DNA of 64,000 nucleotides from Bacteroidota bacterium (GCA_016845175.1 JAERTD010000011.1:124001-188000); one strand, 5' to 3'; numbered from the stretch's first letter, positions 53,532-62,660 are shown. Translations and numbers: made by a program. The notes: generated by a model not told the origin, from the sequence alone.

Positions 53532-54575
53532 TTGTCAAATCGTCCCATTAAAACAGCCGTCATAGGTTTCGGTCTTTCAGGTAGGGTCTTCCATTGTCCG
53601 TTCATACACTGCCACCCTGGGTTTGAACTCACAAAGGTAGTGGAGCGACATAAAGAAGACTCAAAGTTGCTCTATCCTGAGGTCAGCATCTGTAAGAGTA
53701 GCCAGGATGTATTGGAAGATCCGGAAATTGAAATGGTAGTGGTGTGCACACCCAATACTTTGCATTTTGAAACAACCAGGGCAGCTCTGGAAGCTGGCAA
53801 GCATGTGGTATTGGAAAAGCCGATGACGAGCACATCAGAAGAAGCCATGGAATTGATAAATATTGCAAAAACACAGAACAAATCCCTTTTGGTGTATCAT
53901 AACAGACGATGGGATGGCGATTTTTTGTTTATCGAAGAACTATTAAATAAGAAGACGCTAGGCACGATCAATTATTATGAAGCCCATTTCGATCGTTTTG
54001 TACCCATAGTCAGTAGTAAAAAGACATGGAAAAATACCAGCTTACCTGCTAGCGGTGTGCTGTTTGATCTGGGCTCTCACCTCATCCATCAGGCCATCAG
54101 TCTTTTTGGTTTACCCACTGCAGTAGAGGCCACCATTGAAACCAAACGGGCAGATAGTCAAGTTACTGATTCCTTCGAGTTAATTATGGATTACCCTGGC
54201 TTAACTGCTGTTATTAAATCTGATATGCTTGTTGAAGATCATGCGCTAAGATTTCTTATTAGAGGTGATAATACCGAACTCAGACAGTATGGTATGGATC
54301 CTCAGGAGGCCAGTCTGGATCAAGGATTAATGCCCAAAGACAAGGACTGGTGTCCCAGCAATCCCTCACATTTTGCTACCTTAGCCCATAAAACCGATAG
54401 CATGCAAACCTTCAATACTGCACCCGGTGATTATATGGCATTTTATGAGAATGTATATGCGGTCATCAGGGAAAATGTTCCCATGATAATAGAGCCTATT
54501 GAAGGAGCACAAGTCATCAAAATTTGTGAACTGGCTATTAAAAGCCACCAGACAAAAAGAAAAATCAAATTATAA
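53532..54575 (+). CDS. Gfo/Idh/MocA family oxidoreductase, cytoplasmic (2 of 3)
   Basis: The 347-residue protein has no signal peptide. The NAD(P) loop is VIGFGLSGRVFH near 10-21 and the family lysine is in HVVLEKPMTS. The middle domain contains FDRFVPIVSSKKTWKN and GVLFDLGSHLIHQA, like many sugar dehydrogenases. It starts at a TTG at 53532, directly after the isomerase stop, the only start that includes the first beta strand. It is the only member of the cluster that looks cytoplasmic and could reduce an imported keto-sugar. Confidence 0.87.
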   Translation: MSNRPIKTAVIGFGLSGRVFHCPFIHCHPGFELTKVVERHKEDSKLLYPEVSICKSSQDVLEDPEIEMVVVCTPNTLHFETTRAALEAGKHVVLEKPMTSTSEEAMELINIAKTQNKSLLVYHNRRWDGDFLFIEELLNKKTLGTINYYEAHFDRFVPIVSSKKTWKNTSLPASGVLFDLGSHLIHQAISLFGLPTAVEATIETKRADSQVTDSFELIMDYPGLTAVIKSDMLVEDHALRFLIRGDNTELRQYGMDPQEASLDQGLMPKDKDWCPSNPSHFATLAHKTDSMQTFNTAPGDYMAFYENVYAVIRENVPMIIEPIEGAQVIKICELAIKSHQTKRKIKL

Positions 54576-54601
54576 CAATCATATCCACCAAAGCATTATT
54601 T

Positions 54602-56089
54602 ATGAAACGGAAAGAAAAAACTACCATTAGCCGACGCAGATTTATCGGAACCGTAGGTACCGCTGCTGCAGGATTAAGCATACTTCCCAACACCGTAATG
54701 GGCGGTCTTGGACGGCTGGCACCCAGTGATAAACTTAATATTGTTGGTGTTGGCGTTGGAGGGGTAGGTAGCACCAATATTAACAACTGTGCCTCACAGA
54801 AAATCATTGGTCTCTGTGATGTGGATTGGGATTATTCTGCCGGGATATTTGAAAAATACCCCAAAGCCAAAAAATACAAGGATTTCCGAAAAATGTTTGA
54901 TGAAATAGGCGATGATATTGACGCTGTGGTAGTGGCAACGCCAGACCATACACACGCCGTAGTTGCGGCACAGGCCATGGAAATGGGCAAACATGTTTAT
55001 GTTCAAAAACCATTAACACATTCTGTTTATGAATCCCGCAAGCTTACCGAAATGGCCAGTCGCTATGGAGTGGCTACCCAAATGGGTAACCAGGGGAATT
55101 CTGGCGAAGGTATCCGTCAGATTTGTGAGTGGATTTGGGATGGAGCCATCGGGGAAATCCGAGAAGCACACGCCTGGACTAACAGACCCATCTGGCCACA
55201 AGGCTTGGAACGCCCCACAGAAACACCTTCAACACCACCCACACTGGATTGGGATCTGTTTATAGGACCTGCGCCCTGGAGACCTTACCATCCTGCCTAT
55301 ACACCATGGAACTGGAGAGCATGGTGGGATTATGGAACCGGTGCTCTGGGTGATATGGGCTGTCATATATTTGATCCTGTTTACAAAGCATTAAGACTGG
55401 GACAACCTGATTATATATACGGAAGTTCCTCACAAGTAAATACGGAAAGTGCTCCCATAGCCTCAACCGTTCATTATGAATTTCCAGCCAGAGAAAAGTA
55501 CAATAAGGTAAAGATGCCTGAAGTTAAGGTCAGCTGGTATGATGGCGGCTTGCTGCCACCACGACCTTCCGAGTTAAAAGATGGTGAGCCCATGGGTGAT
55601 TGGAGTGGAGGATGTCTGTTTATTGGTAGTAAAGGGAAACTAATTTGTGGAGCCTATGGCAGAAACCCAAGATTATTACCTGACGAATTGGATAAGGATT
55701 ACAAACGACCCGAACCAAGCCTTAGAAGAATAGATAAAGCCATGCAAGGCGGACATGAGAATGACTGGATCAGGGCATGTAAGGAGCCTGCAGATAGCAG
55801 AACGGAATGTAGTTCCTACTTTGGTTATTCAGGGCCAATGAACGAGGTAGTGGTCATGGGGAACCTGGCCATCAGACTTCAGGACCTAAAGCGGAAACTG
55901 GCCTGGGATGGAAAGAATATGAAAATTACTAATATTTCTGAAGAGGACGAGATCAGAGTGGTTACCACAGATAAATTTACGGTTATTAATGGCCATCCAC
56001 ATTTCGATACCCAGTACGCTACGATAAATGCCAAATCAGCTGCTGAGGAGTATATTAAACACAATTACAGGGAAGGGTGGAAACTCTAG
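54602..56089 (+). CDS. Gfo/Idh/MocA family oxidoreductase with Tat signal (3 of 3)
   Basis: The 495-residue protein starts with a clear twin-arginine signal (SRRRFIGTVGTAAAGLSI). The nucleotide-binding loop is VGVGVGGVGSTN. At the EKP position it reads HVYVQKPLTH, so the glutamate is replaced by glutamine while the lysine is kept. Later segments LFIGPAPWRPYHPAYTPWNW and DYGTGALGDMGCHIFDPVYK are typical of the large exported members. It lies 26 nt after the cytoplasmic member and 77 nt before a DUF1080 lipoprotein. Confidence 0.87.
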   Translation: MKRKEKTTISRRRFIGTVGTAAAGLSILPNTVMGGLGRLAPSDKLNIVGVGVGGVGSTNINNCASQKIIGLCDVDWDYSAGIFEKYPKAKKYKDFRKMFDEIGDDIDAVVVATPDHTHAVVAAQAMEMGKHVYVQKPLTHSVYESRKLTEMASRYGVATQMGNQGNSGEGIRQICEWIWDGAIGEIREAHAWTNRPIWPQGLERPTETPSTPPTLDWDLFIGPAPWRPYHPAYTPWNWRAWWDYGTGALGDMGCHIFDPVYKALRLGQPDYIYGSSSQVNTESAPIASTVHYEFPAREKYNKVKMPEVKVSWYDGGLLPPRPSELKDGEPMGDWSGGCLFIGSKGKLICGAYGRNPRLLPDELDKDYKRPEPSLRRIDKAMQGGHENDWIRACKEPADSRTECSSYFGYSGPMNEVVVMGNLAIRLQDLKRKLAWDGKNMKITNISEEDEIRVVTTDKFTVINGHPHFDTQYATINAKSAAEEYIKHNYREGWKL

Positions 56090-56166
56090 GCTATGATTGA
56101 GTGTAGAGAAAGACATCGATATAACTAATTTTGAAAATAATTGAAATAATAAGAAAACCAAATCCT

Positions 56167-56967
56167 ATGAAAACCACATCATTTATACTTAGTATACTTG
56201 TTCTCATCACATTCACTTTTGGGTGTGGATCTCCGGTGGAGAAGGACAAGGCTAAAGAAAAAGAAGCCATGGAAATTGAAAATAAAGAAAAAAAGCCTCA
56301 GTTGCCCAATACATTAACCAGAGAAGAAAAGTTGGATGGCTGGATGTTGCTATTCAACGGTAAGAGCGATAAAGGCTGGCGTGGCTATAATAAAGAAGGC
56401 TTCCCAGAAAAAGGATGGGCAGTTGAAGATGGCATGTTACATGTTATGGGATCAGGAGCCGGTGAAGCTGGCGGTGGTGGTGATATAATCTCTACCAGAA
56501 CCTTTAGCGATTTTGAATTGTCACTTGAATGGAAGGTCTCAGAAGGTGGCAATAGTGGCATTTTTTATCTGGCACAGGAAAAAGAAGGTCAACCCATTTG
56601 GAAATCTGCTCCCGAGATGCAAATACTTGATAATGAAAAGCATCCGGATGCTAAATTGGGAATTGATGGTAACCGTGCTGCAGGATCATTATATGATTTG
56701 ATTCCTGGCAATATGGATGTAGTAAAACCTGCCGGGGAATGGAATCATGTCAAAATTCTTGTCTACAGAGGCACCGTGGTACATACTGTTAATGGTGTGA
56801 ATGTACTGGAGTATCATCTATGGACAGATGATTGGAAAGCCATGGTTGCCAACAGTAAATTCAAGGATTATCCTGACTTTGTCAATCCGGCCAAAAATGG
56901 CCATATCGGATTGCAGGATCATGGTGATGATGTCTGGTTCAGAAGCATCAAGATTAAAAATTTATAG
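56167..56967 (+). CDS. DUF1080 lipoprotein (3-keto-disaccharide hydrolase type)
   Basis: Read from ATG 56167 the product is 266 residues. A lipoprotein signal ends FTFGC, then a Lys/Glu-rich linker leads to one DUF1080 domain starting at LLFNGKSDKGWRGY. Conserved points are GGDIISTRTFSDFELSLEWK, GGNSGIFYL, EMQILDNEKHPDA, KPAGEWNHVKI and IGLQDHGDDVWFRSIKI. It closes the cluster and would place a hydrolase on the envelope side, alongside the tandem protein. A terminator follows 22 nt later. Confidence 0.87.
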   Translation: MKTTSFILSILVLITFTFGCGSPVEKDKAKEKEAMEIENKEKKPQLPNTLTREEKLDGWMLLFNGKSDKGWRGYNKEGFPEKGWAVEDGMLHVMGSGAGEAGGGGDIISTRTFSDFELSLEWKVSEGGNSGIFYLAQEKEGQPIWKSAPEMQILDNEKHPDAKLGIDGNRAAGSLYDLIPGNMDVVKPAGEWNHVKILVYRGTVVHTVNGVNVLEYHLWTDDWKAMVANSKFKDYPDFVNPAKNGHIGLQDHGDDVWFRSIKIKNL

Positions 56968-56988
56968 AAATATCAATGCATTGAAATG

Positions 56989-57014
56989 AGCCATCCCTTG
57001 GGGTGGCTTTTTTT
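56989..57014. terminator. Terminator between the DUF1080 lipoprotein gene and aroC
   Basis: AGCCATCCC pairs with GGGGTGGCT including one G-T pair, and seven T follow on the plus strand. It overlaps the aroC stop and lies between convergent genes, so it may serve both. Confidence 0.75.
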
Positions 57015-57987
57015 ATTTCCCATGGATCAGATAAAGGTCTGCAAGTACAATGGCTGTGGCTGCTTCTATAATGGGAGGGACCCTCAGGGCAATACAAGCA
57101 TCGTGGCGCCCTTTGATTTCTTGAGGCTGAACCTCTGAAGATTTCAAATTGATACTATCCTGAGGTATACCTATACTTGAGGTTGGTTTTATGGCCACTC
57201 TGAACACCAAAGGGTTACCATTACTCAAACCGCCATTGATTCCACCTGCGTGGTTAGTGGCAGTTGTACCATCATTTTTGATAATAGCATCATTATGTTG
57301 ACTTCCTTTCATCCGTGCGGATTGAAAGCCTGAACCAAATTCAATGCCTTTAACAGCAGGAATGGAAAAAATCAGATGTGATAACAAAGATTCAAGACTG
57401 TCGAAAAAGGGTTCACCCAAAGCAACAGGCATGGGAGAGGCTTTACATTCAATGACGCCACCAATGCTGTCTTTTTCCTCCAAAGTTTTTTCGATGGCCT
57501 CATCATAAGCACTTTCTCCTCCTGCTTCAATTAGGCTGGCTTCAATGCCAATAGTAGAGACTATCTTCTTTGCGACCACACCAGCAGCTACCAGTGCTAA
57601 GGTCAACCGTCCGGAAAAATGGCCGCCACCCCTGTAATCAGCAAAACCAGAGTATTTCTTGGCTGCCACAAAGTCGGCATGACCAGGTCTGGGTTGTTCC
57701 AACACCTGACTATACTCCTTTGAAATAGCATTGTTGTTTTCAAATAATATGCAAATGGGCGCTCCGCTTGTTTTCCCTTCAAAAACACCACTAATGATGT
57801 TGGGAATATCTTCTTCAATCCTTGGTGTGGTACCACGTGCACCACTCTTTCGTCTTTGAATATCTTTCTCAAAATCGGCCACAGATAGGGAAATTCCGGG
57901 AGGACAACCATCCAGTGTTATGCCCACCGCAGGCCCATGTGATTCGCCGAAAATATGTATCCTGAAAAGACGTCCGAAAGTATTCAT
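57013..57987 (-). CDS. aroC: Chorismate synthase
   Basis: AroC makes chorismate from EPSP with reduced FMN at the end of the shikimate pathway. The 324-residue product has the three conserved blocks: FGESHGPAVGITLDGCPPGI near 14-33, the RPGHADFVAAKKYSGFADYR region with GGGHFSGRLT near 98-130, and GRHDACIALRVPPIIEAATA near 292-311. At 324 residues it is somewhat shorter than the usual 350-360, mostly at the C-terminus. It is a single gene facing the DUF1080 operon. Confidence 0.95.
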   Translation of the reverse strand: MNTFGRLFRIHIFGESHGPAVGITLDGCPPGISLSVADFEKDIQRRKSGARGTTPRIEEDIPNIISGVFEGKTSGAPICILFENNNAISKEYSQVLEQPRPGHADFVAAKKYSGFADYRGGGHFSGRLTLALVAAGVVAKKIVSTIGIEASLIEAGGESAYDEAIEKTLEEKDSIGGVIECKASPMPVALGEPFFDSLESLLSHLIFSIPAVKGIEFGSGFQSARMKGSQHNDAIIKNDGTTATNHAGGINGGLSNGNPLVFRVAIKPTSSIGIPQDSINLKSSEVQPQEIKGRHDACIALRVPPIIEAATAIVLADLYLIHGK

Positions 57988-58126
57988 ATCTCATCGTGTT
58001 TGAACTACGAAAGTACGGAAGATATCCTAGGATTAAAAACACAGCTTCTTATATAACAAAATCTTTGGCTCTCTCTTCCAAATTCCAAATAAAGCATATC
58101 TTCGGCTCTCAAATTATTTTTGATCT

Positions 58127-59296
58127 ATGAATTCACTCATTGCACCCGACAATCATATACTCCTGTTACTTTTTGTATTTGGAGCCGCTGCTTTCGGGAT
58201 CTTTTCTGAGCACAAAAAATGGTTCGGCAAACTATCGGGAATTTTGGTCACGATGATCTCTATGTCATTGTTATCCATGGCCGAAGTAGTACCTGTCGCC
58301 TCCAACCCTCAAATTCAAGTGGATGTGTACGATATGGTTTTTTCATATTTTATCCCCATATCCATTCCCATGCTGCTTTTTAGCACTAATATTCTGAAAA
58401 TTGTGAGGGAAAGTGGGAAGCTTTTATTAGCTTATATGCTGGGTGCTATTGGTATTGTGATAGGTTGCTTTATTGCCTTTAACCTCATCGATTTGGGGGA
58501 TGATGCCGGGAGAACTGCAGGTGTAATTGCAGCCACCTTAATAGGAGGTAGTGTGAATTTTATAGCAGCCGCTGAAATACTTAACTTCAGCACTAATCCC
58601 TTATTCACAGCCACCATCGCAGTGGATAATTTTGTTTCAAATTTATACACCCTCTTTCTCTTTCTAACACCTTCCCTGGTGTTTTTAAGCCGTTTCTTTG
58701 TAAGTCCCAAAGAAGAAAATACAATCTCTCATCAGGGTGGGGTAGAAAGCAAAACCCACCCCATTACCCTGGATCGAATTGCAGTTTCAGTCTTCATAGC
58801 CGTTCTGATTGCCGGACTTGGCAAACTCATCGCACCCTATTTGCAACAACTTATTCAAACCGATTTAAACCTGAGCCTACTTATCATCACAGTCCTTGCC
58901 GTATTGGCCGCCAATCTCTTTCCAAAACAACTCAAGACATTGGAGGATACAGCCTTTTCATTGGGTCTGTGGATGATGTATGTGTTCCTTGCCGTTATTG
59001 GAGCAGCAACCAATCTTGAACAAATTCTAAGTATAGGACCGGCAGTACTGCTATTCTATCTTACCATAATGGTATTTCATTTTCTCTTTCTGCTTTCTCT
59101 GGCGAAACTGTTTAAGCTGGATGTGTATGAAGTAGTCGTCTCTTCTGCAGCCAATATTATGGGGCCTTCAGTCGCTGCTCCCATGGCAGCATCCATGGGA
59201 CAGAAAAAACTGGTTACTCCCGGTATTCTTGTTGGAATCCTGGGCTATGTCATCGGTACTTTTATTGGTGTGAGTATCGCCATGTATTTAAGCTAG
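58127..59296 (+). CDS. DUF819 family membrane protein
   Basis: The 389-residue protein has about ten membrane helices and belongs to DUF819 by its pattern. Recognisable segments are FGIFSEHKKWFGKLSGILVT near the N-terminus, TAGVIAATLIGGSVNFIAAA near 137, LGLWMMYVFLAVIGAATNLE near 278, and SSAANIMGPSVAAPMAASMG near the C-terminus. Members are putative permeases, possibly related to Na+/solute carriers; the substrate is not known. A TATTTTTG box ends only 4 nt before the ATG, so a leaderless transcript is possible. Confidence 0.83.
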   Translation: MNSLIAPDNHILLLLFVFGAAAFGIFSEHKKWFGKLSGILVTMISMSLLSMAEVVPVASNPQIQVDVYDMVFSYFIPISIPMLLFSTNILKIVRESGKLLLAYMLGAIGIVIGCFIAFNLIDLGDDAGRTAGVIAATLIGGSVNFIAAAEILNFSTNPLFTATIAVDNFVSNLYTLFLFLTPSLVFLSRFFVSPKEENTISHQGGVESKTHPITLDRIAVSVFIAVLIAGLGKLIAPYLQQLIQTDLNLSLLIITVLAVLAANLFPKQLKTLEDTAFSLGLWMMYVFLAVIGAATNLEQILSIGPAVLLFYLTIMVFHFLFLLSLAKLFKLDVYEVVVSSAANIMGPSVAAPMAASMGQKKLVTPGILVGILGYVIGTFIGVSIAMYLS

Positions 59297-59563
59297 TTCT
59301 CTCTGTATTAGCTATCAGTTCTTCTTTCATTCAAATCCTAAAAGATGTTAATTATTTTATAAAAAACCTGTTGGTTTATAAAAATGTAAGATATTTGCAA
59401 GTGATCACTCACTTATAATTATAATATGTTGTTTTCATGTCATTTATATCATCCTTCAGAATGTATACAAATGGAAAACAGGATATGTGAGTACATATAG
59501 TATTGTAAAATTCAGCAGTCCTATAGCAAGCCTTAAGCTTCATATGACTCTTATCCGAAATCA

Positions 59564-60652
59564 ATGAACCTATATATAAAAATCCTGATGATCATCCTTT
59601 CCATAGTTATTATTCTAGCCATATTGGTTTACTCTTTTGTTACTTTTCATCCAGTATTTGGTGGCAAGCCCAATGAAGCATCCCTCAAACGCATGAAACA
59701 ATCGCCCTTATATGAGGGTGGAAAGTTTAAAAACCCGGAACCTACAAGCATGATGACCGGTGATAATTCCATGTTCTCTTCCCTAGTGGAATGGATCAAA
59801 GGTCCTGAAAACGGGAAACCAGAAAAGCTCACTACTAAAGCCTTCGACAAGAATGCCTTTGTATCAAAAAATGACAGCACTTTTAAAATGACCTGGTTGG
59901 GTCATTCTAGTGTATTGATCAATACAGGAAGTCAAATCATCCTTACCGATCCAGTATTTAGTAAATATGCTTCACCCTTGCCGTTTACCAATAAAAGTTT
60001 TGTTTATTCAAATGAGTACACAGCTGCTGATATGCCGGCAATCGATGTGGTGCTTATTTCTCATGACCATTATGATCATCTGGATTACAAAACCATAAAA
60101 GAGCTGGACCCTAAGGTGAAATACTATTATGTCCCTCTTGGTGTGGAAGCTCATCTTATGAGATGGGGGGTTAGGAGTGATAAAATAGTTGTGGCCGACT
60201 GGTGGAATGAATTTGCTGTAGCAGATGATTTAAAACTGGTGGCTACTCCAGCCAGACATTTCTCGGGAAGGGGGTTTACTCGAAATACCACATTGTGGTG
60301 TTCCTGGGTTATACAAAGCCCAATGGGAAGTCTGTATTTCGGAGCAGACTCGGGTTATGGTTCTCATTTCAAGGAAATTGGAGAAAAATACGGGCCCTTT
60401 GATCTCACTATGATCGAATGTGGCCAATACAATGCCAATTGGGCAAATATTCATGCCATGCCCGAAGAGTCTGTTCAGGCTCATAAGGACTTAAAAGGAG
60501 AGCAGATGATGACCATTCATTGGGGCAAATTCCAGTTGGCCTTGCATTCATGGACTGATCCCATCGAAAGAGCAAGAGTAGCGGCTCATAAAGAGGGTGT
60601 AGACTTGATGGAACCCATGATAGGGGATATTTTCCAAATCCAGTCCAAGTAA
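59564..60652 (+). CDS. MBL-fold metallo-hydrolase, membrane-anchored (NAPE-PLD/UlaG-like)
   Basis: The 362-residue protein has one N-terminal membrane helix (ILMIILSIVIILAILVYSFV) followed by a metallo-beta-lactamase fold. The metal motif HxHxDH is SHDHYDHLD near 165-173. Further ligand regions are VATPARHFSGRGF and FGADSGYGSHFKEIG, with TIHWGKFQLALHSW near the C-terminus. The closest known relatives act on phosphodiesters such as N-acyl phosphatidylethanolamine. The anchor puts it on the envelope side. It is a single gene with a 267-nt upstream spacer in which I see no clear promoter. Confidence 0.88.
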   Translation: MNLYIKILMIILSIVIILAILVYSFVTFHPVFGGKPNEASLKRMKQSPLYEGGKFKNPEPTSMMTGDNSMFSSLVEWIKGPENGKPEKLTTKAFDKNAFVSKNDSTFKMTWLGHSSVLINTGSQIILTDPVFSKYASPLPFTNKSFVYSNEYTAADMPAIDVVLISHDHYDHLDYKTIKELDPKVKYYYVPLGVEAHLMRWGVRSDKIVVADWWNEFAVADDLKLVATPARHFSGRGFTRNTTLWCSWVIQSPMGSLYFGADSGYGSHFKEIGEKYGPFDLTMIECGQYNANWANIHAMPEESVQAHKDLKGEQMMTIHWGKFQLALHSWTDPIERARVAAHKEGVDLMEPMIGDIFQIQSK

Positions 60653-60702
60653 ATATAATTATGACAGGTTCTTATTACAGGTTAGTGATTTCCTAGGTTT
60701 GT

Positions 60703-61299
60703 TTACAATGGCTTTCTTGCCACCAATCGAATTACAGAGGCCACTCCTTTATGAAAAGTACCTTCATCCAATTCCACTTCGGCACTTAGTACTCTAATGT
60801 CGGCCATAGCTTTGAAATCAGAGCGTAATTCTTCTTCGGAGAACAGCATCTCACTCATTTGTGGACCACCTGAGTTTTTACCCAATTGTTCTTTGGAAAA
60901 GCCTTCCAGTATCACAATACCTCCTGGATTCAAAAACTCTAGCAGCTTTCTATGATAGTTTTCCCTGTGCATTCCTGGCATATGAGCATAGATGAGTCCA
61001 ATACAATCAAATGCTCCTGCACTCTGGAAGGATCCTATATCAGCAACGGTATACTTTAGATCCTGACCAAGTTTCTTTGCCAATTGTAAGGCTTTGGTTT
61101 TGGCCTTCTCACTATAGTCAAATGCTTCTACTGACCAGCCCAATTGAGCAGCGAATACTGCATTACGCCCTTCACCTTCTGCAGGGAGCAGTAGCTTACC
61201 TGGAGTCAAGGTTTCCAATTCCTGTTTAAAAAAACTATTGGGATCAATCCCATAAACATAACTTTCAGTAGCATAGCGCTTGTCCCACATTTCTTTCAT
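60703..61299 (-). CDS. Class I SAM-dependent methyltransferase (TehB-like)
   Basis: The 198-residue protein has a Rossmann-like SAM-binding core. Motif I is LLLPAEGEGRNAVFAAQ near 37-53, the acidic loop is VEAFDYSEKAK, and DLKYTVADIGSF and GGIVILEGFSKEQLG follow. It resembles the TehB/thiopurine methyltransferase group, whose members methylate tellurite, thiols or small molecules. The substrate is not evident. It lies 48 nt downstream of the CDGSH protein gene on the same strand. Confidence 0.87.
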   Translation of the reverse strand: MKEMWDKRYATESYVYGIDPNSFFKQELETLTPGKLLLPAEGEGRNAVFAAQLGWSVEAFDYSEKAKTKALQLAKKLGQDLKYTVADIGSFQSAGAFDCIGLIYAHMPGMHRENYHRKLLEFLNPGGIVILEGFSKEQLGKNSGGPQMSEMLFSEEELRSDFKAMADIRVLSAEVELDEGTFHKGVASVIRLVARKPL

Positions 61300-61347
61300 A
61301 TCTATCTGTAAGTTGTTGTTATTGACAAGTATTTTGTGTGTATATCA

Positions 61348-61830
61348 TTATAAACCGGCATGACTGCCATCGCAGTATGGTCCATTGCCTGTTCTTTTAC
61401 ACATGCATATGGCTGCTTTTTTATTCTCAATGGCCTTGAAGACCGTTGGGGTGATGCCTGTTCCTGCATGGGACCCATCACACCAGGGTTGTTTACTGGA
61501 CCGGCCACAGGCGCACCAGGCATAGCCTTTTCCTGACTCAATATCTACTATTAAGGGTGATTTTCCTGCAACTTTTGAATGTTCCATCGCTTTAGTATTT
61601 TCTTTTGTGTCTTTATGGATATATGACAATGCACCTGAGGGGCAACTATCAATTTGATTGATAAGTGCTTCTGTGTTCATTCCTTCAGGTGTAATCCACG
61701 GTTTGTTATGGGGTTTGTATACCTGTGGGAATGTCTTTACACAGATACCCGCATGAATACATTTTCCGGGTTTCCATACGATATCGATGTCACCTGCACT
61801 ATACGTCTTACTTATCTCATTTTTTGCCAT
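61348..61830 (-). CDS. Iron-sulfur protein with a Fer4-like domain and two CDGSH domains
   Basis: Read from ATG 61830 the product is 160 residues. The N-terminal half resembles a divergent ferredoxin domain (Fer4_19) with Cys24, Cys30 and Cys63 in GKCIHAGICVKTFP and DSCPSGALSY. The C-terminal half has two CDGSH motifs. The first ligands are Cys106, Cys108, Cys117 and His121 (CACGRSSKQPWCDGSH). The second are Cys142, Cys144, Cys153 and His157 (CMCKRTGNGPYCDGSH). Each should hold a 2Fe-2S cluster with 3Cys:1His ligation. Redox or iron-sulfur transfer roles are likely. A longer start at 61983 adds residues foreign to the family. Confidence 0.9.
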   Translation of the reverse strand: MAKNEISKTYSAGDIDIVWKPGKCIHAGICVKTFPQVYKPHNKPWITPEGMNTEALINQIDSCPSGALSYIHKDTKENTKAMEHSKVAGKSPLIVDIESGKGYAWCACGRSSKQPWCDGSHAGTGITPTVFKAIENKKAAICMCKRTGNGPYCDGSHAGL

Positions 61831-61945
61831 AAGCTTAATTATAAAGTTTTCAGTTAAACCAGCTTCATAAATCAATACCTGCGGCATATCAATTGCCCTT
61901 AAGCGGAGCATTAGGGATATACTGTAGGTATTGATAATCTGTTTG

Positions 61946-62530
61946 TTATTTCTGTACCAACTCGAAGTTACAAACGATATCAACTTCTTCTCCCAGCATC
62001 AAGCCACCGGTATCCATGGTGGAATTATATTTCAAGCCCCATTCAGTCCTGTCGATGCTTCCTTCGACTTTGATACCTGCTTTTGTATTTCCCCAGGGAT
62101 CCTTAATGGTTCCCCCATACTTGGCATCCAGGGTGATGGACTTGGTTACTCCGAGCATGGTAAAGTCACCGGTTACTTTGAGCTCCTTTTCTCCTACCTT
62201 TTCAATGGAAGTACTGGTAAACGTAATATTTGGGTATTTTGCAACGTCGAAGAAATCTTCATTCCTGAGGTGATCATCTCTTTTGGTGTTGTCCGTGTCA
62301 ATACTGGCTACATCGATGCTAAACTCGATGGATGCATCTGAAAAATCATCCTTTGTAGTGGTAACTGATCCATCATAAATTCCAAAGTTTCCTTCAACTT
62401 CTGAAATAACCATATGTGTAACAGCAAACCTTACATTCGAATGTGCTGCATCAAATGCCCAATTGCTTTCTTGTGCCTGTGTAAATACAACCAGCAATAA
62501 TGCGGTCATTAATAATCCTAATTTTCTCAT
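61946..62530 (-). CDS. YceI-family periplasmic protein
   Basis: The 194-residue protein has a Sec signal (MRKLGLLMTALLLVVFTQAQ) and a YceI lipocalin-like barrel. Typical points are WAFDAAHSNVRFAVTHMVIS near 24-43, HLRNEDFFDVAKYPNITFTS near 86-105, and IDRTEWGLKYN near 158. YceI proteins bind isoprenoid lipids such as polyprenyl chains and are often induced by acid or oxidative stress. It lies downstream of pirin and MarR genes on the same strand. Three ATAGTTA repeats lie just upstream (62548-62569). Confidence 0.9.
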   Translation of the reverse strand: MRKLGLLMTALLLVVFTQAQESNWAFDAAHSNVRFAVTHMVISEVEGNFGIYDGSVTTTKDDFSDASIEFSIDVASIDTDNTKRDDHLRNEDFFDVAKYPNITFTSTSIEKVGEKELKVTGDFTMLGVTKSITLDAKYGGTIKDPWGNTKAGIKVEGSIDRTEWGLKYNSTMDTGGLMLGEEVDIVCNFELVQK

Positions 62531-62547
62531 TTTAATTGTGTTAGTTG

Positions 62548-62569
62548 ATAGTTAAATAGTTAATAGTTA
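62548..62569. repeat. Three ATAGTTA direct repeats upstream of yceI
   Basis: ATAGTTA occurs at 62548, 62556 and 62563, close to tandem, 18-39 nt before the YceI start. It may be a short low-complexity tract or a binding site. Confidence 0.3.
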
Positions 62570-62660
62570 TTGCCTATAAGTTATATATCATATACCCATC
62601 TTTCCTCTATACTTCATTACCCTCATTCCTCTTACCAGCCTTCAGTCTATTTACAGTAAG

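Noticed and set aside
49341-56967. Reading the DUF1080 cluster as a classical polysaccharide utilisation locus
   Set aside because: There is no SusC/SusD pair, no hybrid two-component regulator and no numbered glycoside hydrolase in the block.
61302-61541. Minus-strand reading frame of 79 codons
   Set aside because: It overlaps the CDGSH protein in another frame on the same strand; the CDGSH motifs decide the real frame.
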